A stretch of DNA of 64,000 nt from NCBI GenBank assembly GCA_021613335.1, contig JAJTWR010000159.1, forward strand, positions 3,014,501 to 3,078,500, written 5' to 3'. The notes under the pieces are model-generated. The model was given only the letters and a program-made list of their open reading frames with translations, was not told the origin of the DNA and did no database searches. The position numbers and the translations under genes were made by a program. The first letter of the stretch is position 1. Every line of letters starts with the position of its first letter. The stretch is from Whitmania pigra (lineage: Eukaryota > Annelida > Clitellata > Hirudinida > Haemopidae). This document shows positions 50,640 to 61,359 of the stretch, piece by piece.

Positions 50640-52161
50640 TCAGTCGCAGTCTGTGATATCAGTTTTTGAAATATTAAAAATGAAACCAAAATCTAAAAGC
50701 GTAATATCACAAAACAATACCCTATCATGATCGTGAGGCTGTGGATCTCTAGCAACCGTAAAGAAATTCTCGGCCACATCATTATTAATACTTGTTGATG
50801 CAAATGAACCAAACAGATAGAATAAGTAGAACCAATTTTTAGAGCTTCCAGGCAGATCATCTGCAAGCCTAAATTGGATTCCTGACAGCTCCTTATAGCA
50901 AATTCAGTTATTTAAAACAAATGTTCAAATAAAAAGTATGACAAGGCATACCTTGGTTATGGGGTCCTCTAAGGTTTGTAATAACGTATTACGTAACTCA
51001 CAAGAATTTGCACTCTTCGTCTGAAAGAAGAAAACATATACAGATAAAAATATCCAATATGAAAACAAGAACCTTCGTAGAAAAATTAATGAACATACCT
51101 TGTATGGCATGCTGTGTACACTGAAAACAATTATAATGAATTACATCTTATATGCAGCTGACCGGAAACTAAAAAAAACTTACGCTGCCTTATCGAAATG
51201 ACGTTTTAAACTTTTAAGATTATTAATATACTTGTGGAGTATGTCGTCTTTATCATCAAATTTATGCAAATTATATTGACGATATGCATTGTGACCGGCA
51301 TCAAATCTTTTTTTGGCTATAAATTTCATCAATTCCGAACAGTCTGAGCCTGGTACGTATGATCCGCTTTTCATCTTTATAATGATAGCTAAAAAAAAAG
51401 TTAGAATTGTAATAAGAAACTCAAAATGGTTGTGAAATATGATTCAGTTCTAGCCCCAAACCAAATGACGATTAAACATCAACCAATAGATAGCACAGAT
51501 TATTTTTAAAAGTGCTCTTAATGAAAAGAAGCCGGGCAAATGTCATAAACTAAATATCGCAGCCAAAAAATAATACCAGAAATTGTTACTACATGCCTTT
51601 TATCATAGAACATTCAGCAAGAAGCCCCTTTTTTCTTTTGTGGACTTGTTTTTCCCAATTATAACATTCCTCAACTATATCAAGGTTCACTTTTCTGAGA
51701 ATTCGTTGGCATGCATCAAATTTTGATTCGCTGTTATCTATGTGAAAGATAACCTTGACTTTCAAGAGCTTGATATCTTCTTTAAAATAGGCCTAAAATA
51801 TCAATTAAATATGTGAAATGTTATTTATCATTTTATGAATAAAACCGTCGCAGAATAAACATTTGATTTACCAATTCGCTTTTTGTTTCCAGATCATCAA
51901 ATTTTCTCATAATTACATCGTAATCTTTGGATGCCGATTGTTTTAGAAAATTTTGACTGATCGTCTCTTCAATCATTCGCTCAAAAGCCAAGAAGTTTAT
52001 GACTTCGGCTAGAATAAAAAAAAATTACGAATAATCAACTCAGAACACGAAACGTGAAGTGCAAAAATTATCAGGTGCTTACCGGGGTAAGGAACTTGCC
52101 TGCCAACGTTACTCACTTCTTCCATATAAATCCTTTTATCATCATCAGACTTGTCTAACAT
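50640..52161 (-). CDS. Uncharacterised multi-exon protein, about 300 residues
   Basis: I do not recognise this gene, but its exon structure is convincing. ATG at 52161 reads MLDKSDDDKRIYMEEVSN (exon to ~52083). Exons follow at ~52012-51873 (EVINFLAFERMIEETISQNF), ~51792-51600 (YFKEDIKLLKVKVIFHIDNS, CYNWEKQVHKRKKG), ~51390-51183 (GSYVPGSDCSELMKFIAKKR, YINNLKSLKRHFDKA), a tiny one near 51120-51100 (VYSMPYK), ~51020-50952 (ANSCELRNTLLQTLEDPITK) and ~50894-50640 (ELSGIQFRLADDLPG..., TGA). The junctions I checked have GT/AG and keep phase. The product is helical and Lys/Glu-rich with no signal peptide, membrane segment or zinc site. The end of the last exon is uncertain. Confidence 0.62.
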
Positions 52162-52490
52162 TTTTTAGCTGCACTTCAGATGCCGATGCCAGTAAGAAGC
52201 CGTAAGATGCCGAAAATAATTGTAGCACATCGTAATAAAATATATCATTTTATTTTTAAAATAACGTTTTAAGTTTTATTGTTACATACGATTACCGTAC
52301 TTATCATAAATTAAAAAAAAATTAATTTTTAATTATTGCAACAAATATTTACGTAAATTTGTCCCGACAGACTTACATTAAAATCACACAACCGAACGTA
52401 ATTTATGATATTAATTAGTAATGAGTGGTTATTATGTTATACAGATATTAACTGTCCGAACGAAATAGTAACTAAATAACTGCTTTTTAA

Positions 52491-53640
52491 ATGAATTCGC
52501 TTTCTAAAAAGACAAGGCATCAAGTAAGTCAAATTTACTCCCGCCGATTACCTTCGCTTTTGGAGTTTGTATTTTTATTGAATTTATATTTTGTCTCGGT
52601 CATCTTAACCACTATAAATAATTGTTGGTATGTTGCACCGATGCATCAGCCAAAGCCTCCACTGCCATGGAACAGATAGACCTCTGGATACCAGCGTTTA
52701 TCAAGGATGTCAAATGGTCCTTGGCACGCAACATCATCCAACAATGGTCATCCTCAAAGAGGAAGGAGGTTCTAATCTCCAAACTCTGTGTTGGAAAATC
52801 TGATCTCAATGTTTCTCTTATCATCACGACGGAAAATGCTCAGGAAGATGAAAATGACCGGCATTTCCTCATGGAGTGGAGATGTATCTATAAAAATCCG
52901 AGTCACTTTAATGATTTTTTAATTAATTAATTAATTTTATTTTTAACATAGTCCTATTATCATACTTATACATATCTTTTTTTTTACATAAATAACACTA
53001 ATACAACTCATTCTATTTATGGCACAAAATTAAATCAAATAAGGTCTTAATCATCTAGATATGTAACGGATATAATAATAACTACAGCAACAACATTTTT
53101 ACGTTCTTGACGTTAAGACTAGAGCAAGTCAAGCATCTCGAGAATAGAAATCACTAAACTAAACGCTGTTCCCTGTGACCGGGGACCTGCAATGGTCGCA
53201 TATAGTTAAAGCAGAAAAATATCCATAGCCAAACTCTAACTTGAGGAGGTTTGAGAAGTGGTTATCTCAGAAGCTTGTACTTTTGGAAAGTCCTTAAAAC
53301 TTTTCTTAGCATTTTCAAAATCATTAGCATACTTAATTTGTCTTTCTTTTTAATTTACTATTATTTGTATTTATTGACTTTCTTCTGTTTTTTTTGGTGT
53401 TTTTCTCAAGCTATAAGGGATAATGTTAGTGTCAACAATGGACAAAGAAAAACAGAAATAAAATTTGTTAATTTATTCCTCGAAAGTGTTCACAATAACT
53501 TGCAAATTAAAAGTTTCATTAAATTGAAAAAAATTATTCATAATTATTTCAAAACTGCAAAATCAAACCTGCAAAAGTTACAATTACTCCAAAATTGTTT
53601 TGTTTATATATTTTTTTCAAATGAGTATTGTAAATTGTAA
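52491..53640 (+). other. Possible divergent gene fragments
   Basis: Three plus-strand open stretches (52491-52566, 52627-52930 and 53415-53639) could be exons of one gene divergent from the 50640-52161 gene. The middle one reads DLWIPAFIKDVKWSLARNII; the last is Lys/Asn-rich with a stop at 53638-53640. Acceptor-like AGs precede the second and third, but phases are unproven and I recognise no family. They could equally be decayed repeat sequence. Confidence 0.25.
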
Positions 53641-54550
53641 ATTTATTATATTTTACCTTTTTATTCAAATAGGATTGTTTAAGGTCTATTTTGTTCGGAA
53701 ATAAAGTAAGCGGTTCCAAATATAGTATTAGCAGTACTCAAATTAATTAGTTGGGCAGAGTTAATGGTTTAATTGTTTTATTGGTTCTCGCAGTCTTTAA
53801 ATCTGAGAGCTCCTTTGCGAGTTGTTGATCGTCAGTAAATAAGATTTGCCTTGATTAATTTCCAGTTTGGAAAGATTAAGCAATTCACTCCATTGCTCCA
53901 TTTTCTGATTTCATTTCTGCACATGTTCTACATCCCAGCTTACCAACATTGCAAATCAAAAAGATGTTTTTAGTTTACATTCTGTTCATATGTCCAACAT
54001 GATAGTTAATATGTCAATTGTCAATTGCAAATTTGCGTCTGAAGCTAGAAAACTTTGTCTATCATGGATGTAGCTCTATCAATGTCGTTTGTTTTGGTGC
54101 AGTCATGCATCATAACAACATTTATTTGCTGACAATATTTAGTTGTAGGTTGTGATTATGTATATGCAATTGCACCAGTTTTTTTTTCAAATGAGTTTTG
54201 TAAATTGTCTAGCAACAATTGAAAGATAATAAATTAGTACTGCATATCTTGATTGACAAAAATTTGAGACAAATTAAGCCGATCAATAAAGTAGAAATTG
54301 GATGTTTTTACGTTTTGAGCATTTTATCAGTTTTATAATTAACTTTTGCTTACTTTTTACCGCCTGAAGCTTTCCGGTGCGTTACGGCCTACTTTAGCTA
54401 CTCGAACCACTTAACGACATGTTGCTTTTTTGCCAATTAGGCAACATATTAACGCAAGCACCAGTTTACCAATACGGCACTGGCAGGAATACTTTAGCTC
54501 TCCTCCCAAATTAAGTAATTTGTTGCTACCTTTAATAATAGGTAATAAAT

Positions 54551-54819
54551 ATGGAGGCCTTTGATGAAAATCTATCCAAAACCAACTTGAAATTAATAAA
54601 AAATATGGTTTACGAAATTGAGAGACATATCGTGCTGTTATCGTGCTTGGATTCAATCCAGGAGGAGATTCATAAGCTGAAACTTGTATGTTGACACGTT
54701 CTGCAAAATATTGTTATATTATTTATTTACCCAATGATGACGAGCGTCAACATTTATTTCAGATGACATCACCTACTACAAGCAAGATCGTGATGTCTAA
54801 TAAGTCGTCTGCTGGTTGA
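54551..54819 (+). CDS. Small conserved-looking coiled-coil protein, 63 codons
   Basis: Exon 1 (54551-54685, 45 codons) begins MEAFDENLSKTNLKLIKNMV and continues YEIERHIVLLSCLDSIQEEI. It ends at a phase-0 donor, GTATGTTG. Exon 2 (54763-54819) follows TTTATTTCAG and reads MTSPTTSKIVMSNKSSAG before TGA. The protein would be one amphipathic helix with a short basic Ser/Thr tail. The size and heptad-like spacing resemble subunits of small helical complexes, but I do not recognise a family. It lies about 950 bp upstream of PAR3 on the same strand. Confidence 0.55.
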
Positions 54820-55767
54820 AAGTATTCAATTAACTTTAGGAAATTTAAAGGTTAATCTAATAAAAGAACTCTTACCAAATGTTTTGATCCAATTTGAATA
54901 ACTTGATTTTATTGACATCTGCAAAATCAGCAAATTATCTAATTGCCTTAACTGATTATTGATGCAAATGTAATAAAAGAAGTAATTTTATTAAGAAAAA
55001 AAATCAGGATTGGACATTGACTACTCTAAGATTTAAAATTTAATGGAAAATGAACAAAAAGTTGTGATGGGTTACAACAAATTTAATGCACCTGTGACAA
55101 TTTTCGTTGCACAGGTCACATGTTATGTAATTTCTTTACACCTTTGTGGATCATAAATAAAATGTATAAGTTTTTTAACAATGACTTTTAAAAATTTGTT
55201 TAGTCTTTTAAATTTAAATAACTATTTTTTAAAAAACAATTTCTATATGAAATTAAGACAGTTTCAATGCTTTCTGCACGAACTCTCAAATAAAATAAAA
55301 GACCTGTGTTGTGTTTTCGTTTCGAAGGCCAGGTGAGTTGCTACGAGATGTGAGGACATTATTGTTGCAGCTCAAATGCGACGCGCACCTTTGGCGATTT
55401 TTATTTTCATTAAGTAATTTTGTCAAATCCTTTATGATCTTCGAAATCTCAAGCAGCCGCAACTTTTAGCATTTGACTAACGAGGTAAAACTTTGATGGC
55501 AAAAGTCTTGAAAGATAGCATAAAATGCTGTGTATTTAAGAAGCTTATCTGCCATGATTACGCACTTCAAGTTTGGAATTAGGCTGAATGCGTTTATAGA
55601 AATAAATATAGTGTGCAAACAAACAGTTTTAGAACTTCAGATTGAAAATTCATCATCATGCCGTCAGCGTAAACTAAAATATTAATTAGTATTTAATAAA
55701 TACGTTATGATAATGTACTATATACATTGTCACTTTGGCACCTTTTCATTCAGAAAATTCCTTGCAC

Positions 55768-58700
55768 ATGAAAGTCATAATTTGTTTTGGACCTGTTCGA
55801 GTGGTGGTTCCATGTGGAGATGGGGAGATCAGCATCAGAGAAGTCATGGACAGAGCCGTCCATCGTTACTTGAAAACTTTAGACAACGTGAGTTGATGTT
55901 GTTGTTATTTGATGTCAATTGTCTGCAACTTTTAATAAACTATTATGTTATACCAAAGTTTCCACCTATTTCTGAGACCCATTATTGTGACAGCACATTG
56001 ACATGGCATTGCCATGGAATTAAAAATTATCAAATGTTAAATTTGTTTAAATTGTAAACATGCACTCTTTATAAATCAAATGCTGTTTTCAGAAATATTT
56101 GTTTATTATGACATAAATTATAAGGTGACCCGTCAAAATAGCCCAGCGACAAAATAGCCCCGTCAAAACATCCCCGTCAAGTATCTTTATAAAAAAATAT
56201 TTATATGAGTTGATACATTAACCTATAACTTATTTCAAATTTGATTAAATGAAATGAGTTTTATGTTTTGATGGTGCTATTTTGACGGGGTGCCTAATTT
56301 TAAACATAAATTATGTTTAGCATAAATATAAAGCATATTTCAATAGCACTCAACAATGCATTGACCTCATTTTGTAAATCATTGCAATTGAAGTGAAACT
56401 TGTACTAACCTCGTGTCAACTGAATTGTGTGACAATGTCTGCGTCTGTAAGTGCAGGTCAATGTGCAAATGTGAATTGTGGTGTTGAAGTTGTTGACATG
56501 ATGACGATCAAGAACAATGTATCCCTTGTTCAATAATTTGTTTCATATTTATTTATTTATTGATTAATTCATCTATTCATTGTCTCTTTTTTAAATTCCA
56601 TTGTTTAAATTCTCGCAGTCCTCCAGTGTCTGCGTGAATATTTTGAACTTGAAGACATTCGATAACTACGCCCTCCTCGATCCTGGCGATAGATTGAAGG
56701 ATGTGGTGGATGACAAGGAGCAGGTAGGATAGATGTGATTACAAATGATCGAGCAATCTTCACACCATTTGGGCTAATTATCAGAGGAAGTCAATAATCG
56801 TGCTCTTGTGATCATGACGCTAAAAATACCTAGACTGTTATTTAAATTAATCTAATTAAAATAAATTAAATAGTTTTATCATTATTTGCTATTTAAATTT
56901 TAAGTACTTTAAATAATTTCGCTTTTAATGTCCTTGAATTTTCAGCTCGTGGCAACGTTCAGCCTCTCCACGGAGACGTTCCGCGAGCACAGGAACGGAG
57001 ACGGGATGAGTGGAAGTTCCGGAGGGTCCCCAAGTCCCGAATTCGTTCGAGTTTGCAAGAAGGATGTCGAAGAATCGTTCGAAGCCGTCATCACATCTCA
57101 AGACATTCATTCTCGGGGTTTTACTTTTTGGCTTTATTACGTCCGATTACGTCTGCTGTGAATTTCGGACGAACCATTCTTCAATTTCATTTATTTATTT
57201 ACAATGATTAAAATTATTAGTAATTACAATTAATTATTAGTCGTTACAATTAAGATTACTTTCAGATGATGTTATTGATGATTGTATACATCAATGCATC
57301 ATGTTTGTCCCAAAAAAAATCCTAAAAAATGATGCATTGATGACAATACAATTGAAACTGAAATGATAACGTTGTGAATTTTGATTAAATATGAGATAGC
57401 ATTTTGATCAGTCAATGTTTATTATTTATTAATTGCAAATAAAAATTATCATTACTAGAATTACAATTATTTGTTACTTATAACTTGTTAATAATTTGCT
57501 GAGGTTTTATAATCGTGTTTCCTTGCAGATGACAAATTGATTGTGAGAAGGTGCAGTGATGAGGTCTTGGATGTGAGTTCTTAAATGAAGAAATAAATGT
57601 TGCTATTTAATATTAGTTCATCAAATTCTACGAGCTCTCGTCAGACATATACCATGATTGAACTTAACTTTGTACTTGACTCATAACATTTCATGGAGGC
57701 AGTTGTGTGTTGTTGATTGGTGAACAACAATTGCTTAGAATGATCAGTCTGAAGTTTTGTCGTCCAATCTCTGGATTAAATTGCTTCATTTTAATGCTTC
57801 ATTTTAATGCTTCTATTTTCTAGTTCCCAGCTCTTGTCTCCGCATCACAAACGAGATTCCAACACGAAAAATCTTCATCAGTTCCCGTTCATATGCCCGG
57901 AGATATTTCATCTCGTGGGAGTTCCAGAAGAAAAGCAAACAACGCAAGCAATCAAACTCTAAACTCAGGTCATCACAATTTTGTCCACGACGAGCTCGGA
58001 AATGAGTTTACCCCGAAGCGTCAGACGAGCGACGGACATCGAGCCGACTCCAAGAAGCACTTCGACACCAGAATTATTCCTCTGAAAAGTCCCGATCCAA
58101 TCCTTGCCAGCAGTTATTTCCAACAAAATGTAAATGAATTATCGAATCGCCGTCATAACTTGAGAACGGAAAGCACGAGCCCATTCAGTCATCATCATCA
58201 TCATCTTCATCAATCAAACAATTCTTTGGACTTGAACAACCACAAAAAATCTCTTCATCTCCAAGAAAAAGTGGTCTCATCGAAGGATATGCTTGGAATT
58301 TCTGCCTCGACGTTGACTTCAAGAAAGGACCATTTTGTTGTCGAATTGAAAAAAGGTGACAATTTCATCTCTAAGACTGATATTTGAGTCACAAAATCAC
58401 TTCTTCTTGATGGCAAGCAGGTGTGAGAGGGTTGGGCTTCAGCGTGACCACGCAGGATAACAAGACAAACGAGGAAGAGAGCTTCATCTTTGTCAAGAAA
58501 ATTCTTCCTTCGGGTTCTGCAATTGAAGACGGAAGACTGCAGCCTGGAGATTGTATTTTAGAGGTGCCTTTTGTATTTCTTGCTTATTTGCAAATAAAAA
58601 ATAAATAAGTTTTTTTAATATTTCCTATGAGTTAGTAGACCCCTACTGTACAAAACCACTTGATATTATTTATGTCTTTTTTAGTGAATTATTTTTATCA

Positions 58701-60550
58701 CAAGAAATTGAAAGGTTAAAGTTAAAAACATGTAATGTTTAATGTGTAGTGTTTAATGTTTAATATGTAATGTTTAATGTGTAATGTTTAAAGTTTAATG
58801 TTTAATGTGTAGTGTTTAATATGTAATGTTTAATATGTAATGTTTAATGCATAATGGGTAATGTTTAATGTTTAAAGTTTAATATTTAATTTAATTTGAA
58901 GGTCAATGGAGTTTCAATGACTGGAAAACCTCAGGAAGAAGTTGTGGCATTCCTAAGAAAAATTCCCGTCAACGAGAATGTTGTTCTGTTGGTCGCTCGA
59001 GCAGCAAAATCTCTTTATCTTCCCTCCCTTGTATGTTTTGTTTTCAATTTTTTGGTCTTTCTGTTTTATTTAAATTTGTTCTTGCTTGTTTAAATTTGTT
59101 TCATAATTTCAGAACATATCTGAGAATCTTATGCCACGTAATAAAACTGAAGGAAGAACAGACTTTAATAGGAATTTTTCTGAGGTTTGGTTGCTGCCAA
59201 AAATTGTAATCGATATTTCTGTTGATTATTCATCTATCACTTTTTCGCCTTGTTATGGTTGAGCTTTTATCTTATTATGGTTTATCTTTCCTATTGATAG
59301 ATTATAGTGATTGACTTGTGAATTGCATTGAGATGTTTTGCAGGGAGCACCTTTAAGTGACCTGGGCAGGAGACGAACAAAAAGTGATTCGAGACAAATA
59401 GACCATCAATATGATGCTGATTCTATCTTGTGAGAACAAATTTTACTTCATCTGTGAGAAATTCAAGTGTGGAAATGTGACAGAAATGCAAACATTTGGT
59501 CAATGCAGGAGTTCGGAGAGCGATTCGAGAAGTCAGAAGCCGCGCTTCACGAGGGAAGGTCGCGGAAGGCAGAGCATGTCGGAGAAGAGGAAAGGTCACC
59601 TGGATCCGAGGTCGACGGAAACATTCGAAAAGATTCAGAACCATCGCTCAGGTACATCGCTTCGAGTCGATTTAACATTTCCAATAAACATTTTATCAGG
59701 TGCACTTTTAATTTATTTTAATGTCTGCCTGCAAATACATCTTTGATTTAAATTGAAGTTTTTGAAATCTATTTTCGATTTTAGAAAGAAAAAACTTACA
59801 GCAGTGCAGAGCAGATTCAGTCGAATCACTGATGGACAAATGCAACATCTCAGAACTAAATTGGTCTTCTTCATGTGAAGGTTTCATTGATATCTTTGAT
59901 TAATAAATTTTATTAACTATATTGTTTGATATCTTTGATTAATAATTTTTATTAACTCTATTGTTTGATAAATTTAATGAAATATTTTACAACTCCGTTG
60001 GTAAATTATCTGTTTTCTCAGGAGTTTTTGGAAGCTTCAGAATGCGAGCCATTAACGACAGCTTCAGAGCTGCAATTGATAAGTGTTTTGATGCAGGAGA
60101 CTTCAAGGGTAATTTAATTATTTCTATATTATGACGTCTACAATAAATTATAACATTTAAGGTTCATCATGGTAATCTTATGACCAATAAAATTTTTCCC
60201 ATTTATTAAAATGTAATTACATCTCAAAAATAGATTTGTCAGAAACCTCGATTCACAACAGAGAAAATGTTTCACTTAACAATGAGGATCAACAAAGACA
60301 TGAGAAGCAGAAAATATTTCTTAAAGGGTTTGTAAATTTCTTAAATAATTTGTTTAAAACGTTTTGAATCATTAGTTTCATGTTAATCCCCAGTTTTCTA
60401 TGAATTTTAATTATTAATTGATGTAGCTTTGGAAAAGCTAAAAAGCCTACTGAAAATTACAAAAAGTCAGAAAAATCGTCAAAGATTATAAACCAACCAA
60501 TGAAGTCAGAGAGCAAAGAATCTCATTATTCTCCAATTTCCTGGAAATAG
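55768..60550 (+). CDS. PARD3: PAR3 polarity protein with a single PDZ domain
   Basis: Fourteen exons join in phase to 648 residues: 55768-55887, 56619-56723, 56946-57117, 57529-57572, 57824-58355, 58421-58563, 58902-59030, 59113-59184, 59344-59429, 59509-59651, 59785-59880, 60022-60108, 60234-60327 and 60427-60550. The N-terminal oligomerisation domain (CR1) opens MKVIICFGPVRVVVPCGDGE and runs to about residue 90. A PAR3-typical VRRCSDE follows, then one PDZ domain from about residue 315 (VVELKKGVRGLGFSVTTQD ... FVKKILPSGSAIEDGRLQPG ... VNGVSMTGKPQEEVVAFL), closest to PDZ2. The aPKC-binding CR3 motif GRGRQSMSEKRKG is intact near residue 487, then a SVESLMDKCNISE block, NDSFRAAIDK, and a short FLKGFGKAKK end. 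Vertebrate PAR3 has three PDZ domains and about 1350 residues; PDZ1, PDZ3 and the long C-terminus are absent. PAR3 scaffolds PAR6-aPKC at apical junctions. Confidence 0.93.
56124..56294. mobile_element. Mini-copy of the foldback-like element in PAR3 intron 1
   Basis: 171 bp beginning GGTGACCCGTCAAAATAGCC and ending GCTATTTTGACGGGGTGCC, the same two termini as the 47935-48874 element in reverse order. The left arm has three or four repeat units (CAGCGACAAAATAGCCCC, GTCAAAACATCCCC), the right arm about one. The flanks TAAATTATAA and TAATTTTAAA could be a decayed 10-bp duplication (7 of 10 identical, AT-rich). Confidence 0.75.
57281..57352. other. Hairpin-forming inverted repeat in PAR3 intron 3
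   Basis: Arms of about 22-24 nt, ATTGTATACATCAATGCATC with AT (57281-57302) and ATGATGCATTGATGACAATA with CAAT (57329-57352), pair almost fully around a 26-nt A-rich loop. The dimensions are like a microRNA precursor or a small MITE hairpin. Confidence 0.55.
58733..58890. repeat. AATGTTTAATGTGTAGT-type tandem repeat in PAR3 intron 6
   Basis: About 150 bp of irregular TAATGTTTAATATGTAATG units ending only about 10 nt before the acceptor at 58900-58901 of the exon that completes the PDZ domain. Confidence 0.85.
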
Positions 60551-61359
60551 ATTTGAGTAATTTCAAATATTCTATGAATTGCCTTTAAGTTATTTTTGCA
60601 TCGAATGGGACATTTTATTAATAGCAGGCTAGTCTTTCTGCATTGCACAAAGGATAGTCACAATTTTGTACTCAACCTTGTTTCTTTGTTAAATGAAACG
60701 AGTAAGTATTGTTGTTCGAGTCCGTCTTCCAAACCAGATTTTTCTCCTGACTTGTTTCTACTTTTGAATTTGCATGTTTCCATGTCGGATTTTAGTCAAA
60801 GGTGTTAGATGGTTTGTCATTCACTTTAGTCGTTAAATTAATTTTTCATTTAATTGCATATTTAATGTCTTCAACGTGCACTGATTCACTTGTTACAACC
60901 AAGCTGTTGTTCTTCTAATAACACCTGATTTTGTAGCTTTTGCAATTGATATTTGGACCGCTATTCTGTTGTCTTGAAGAAAAGCGTGTTTCACATACCC
61001 TTTATATTTGTAATGTCTCGGTAAATTGACAAATAAAATGAGAATGTCATGTTAGGAGTTCAAAGGTTAAACTTAAAAAGGAACGGAGTAGCCGAAAATG
61101 ATAGCATAAATGTCATAGAAATTTATAAAATCCGATAAGCTGTGTCAGGTTCTCAGCATTAAGCTCATTTTTGGCATTCTCACAAGAATCTGGTCTCCTC
61201 AAATCTTTCCATGTAACTTGATTCCTGCAAGGACCCTGCATTCATGGGGTTCAACAACAATTCATTTCGCGGGACGTGAAGAGTTCCTCCTATCTCCTCA
61301 TGGCGTGACACGGGCCTCAAGCCTGAGAATACCACCTAGAGAATGTCGGGTGGAATTTG
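60551..61359. other. Convergent 3' flanks of PAR3 and the membrane-protein gene
   Basis: No supported gene. ORFs here (60596-60808, 61218-61514) read through untranslated or antisense sequence. Plausible poly(A) motifs for PAR3 occur only in weak form (for example AATAAA near 61032). Confidence 0.4.
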
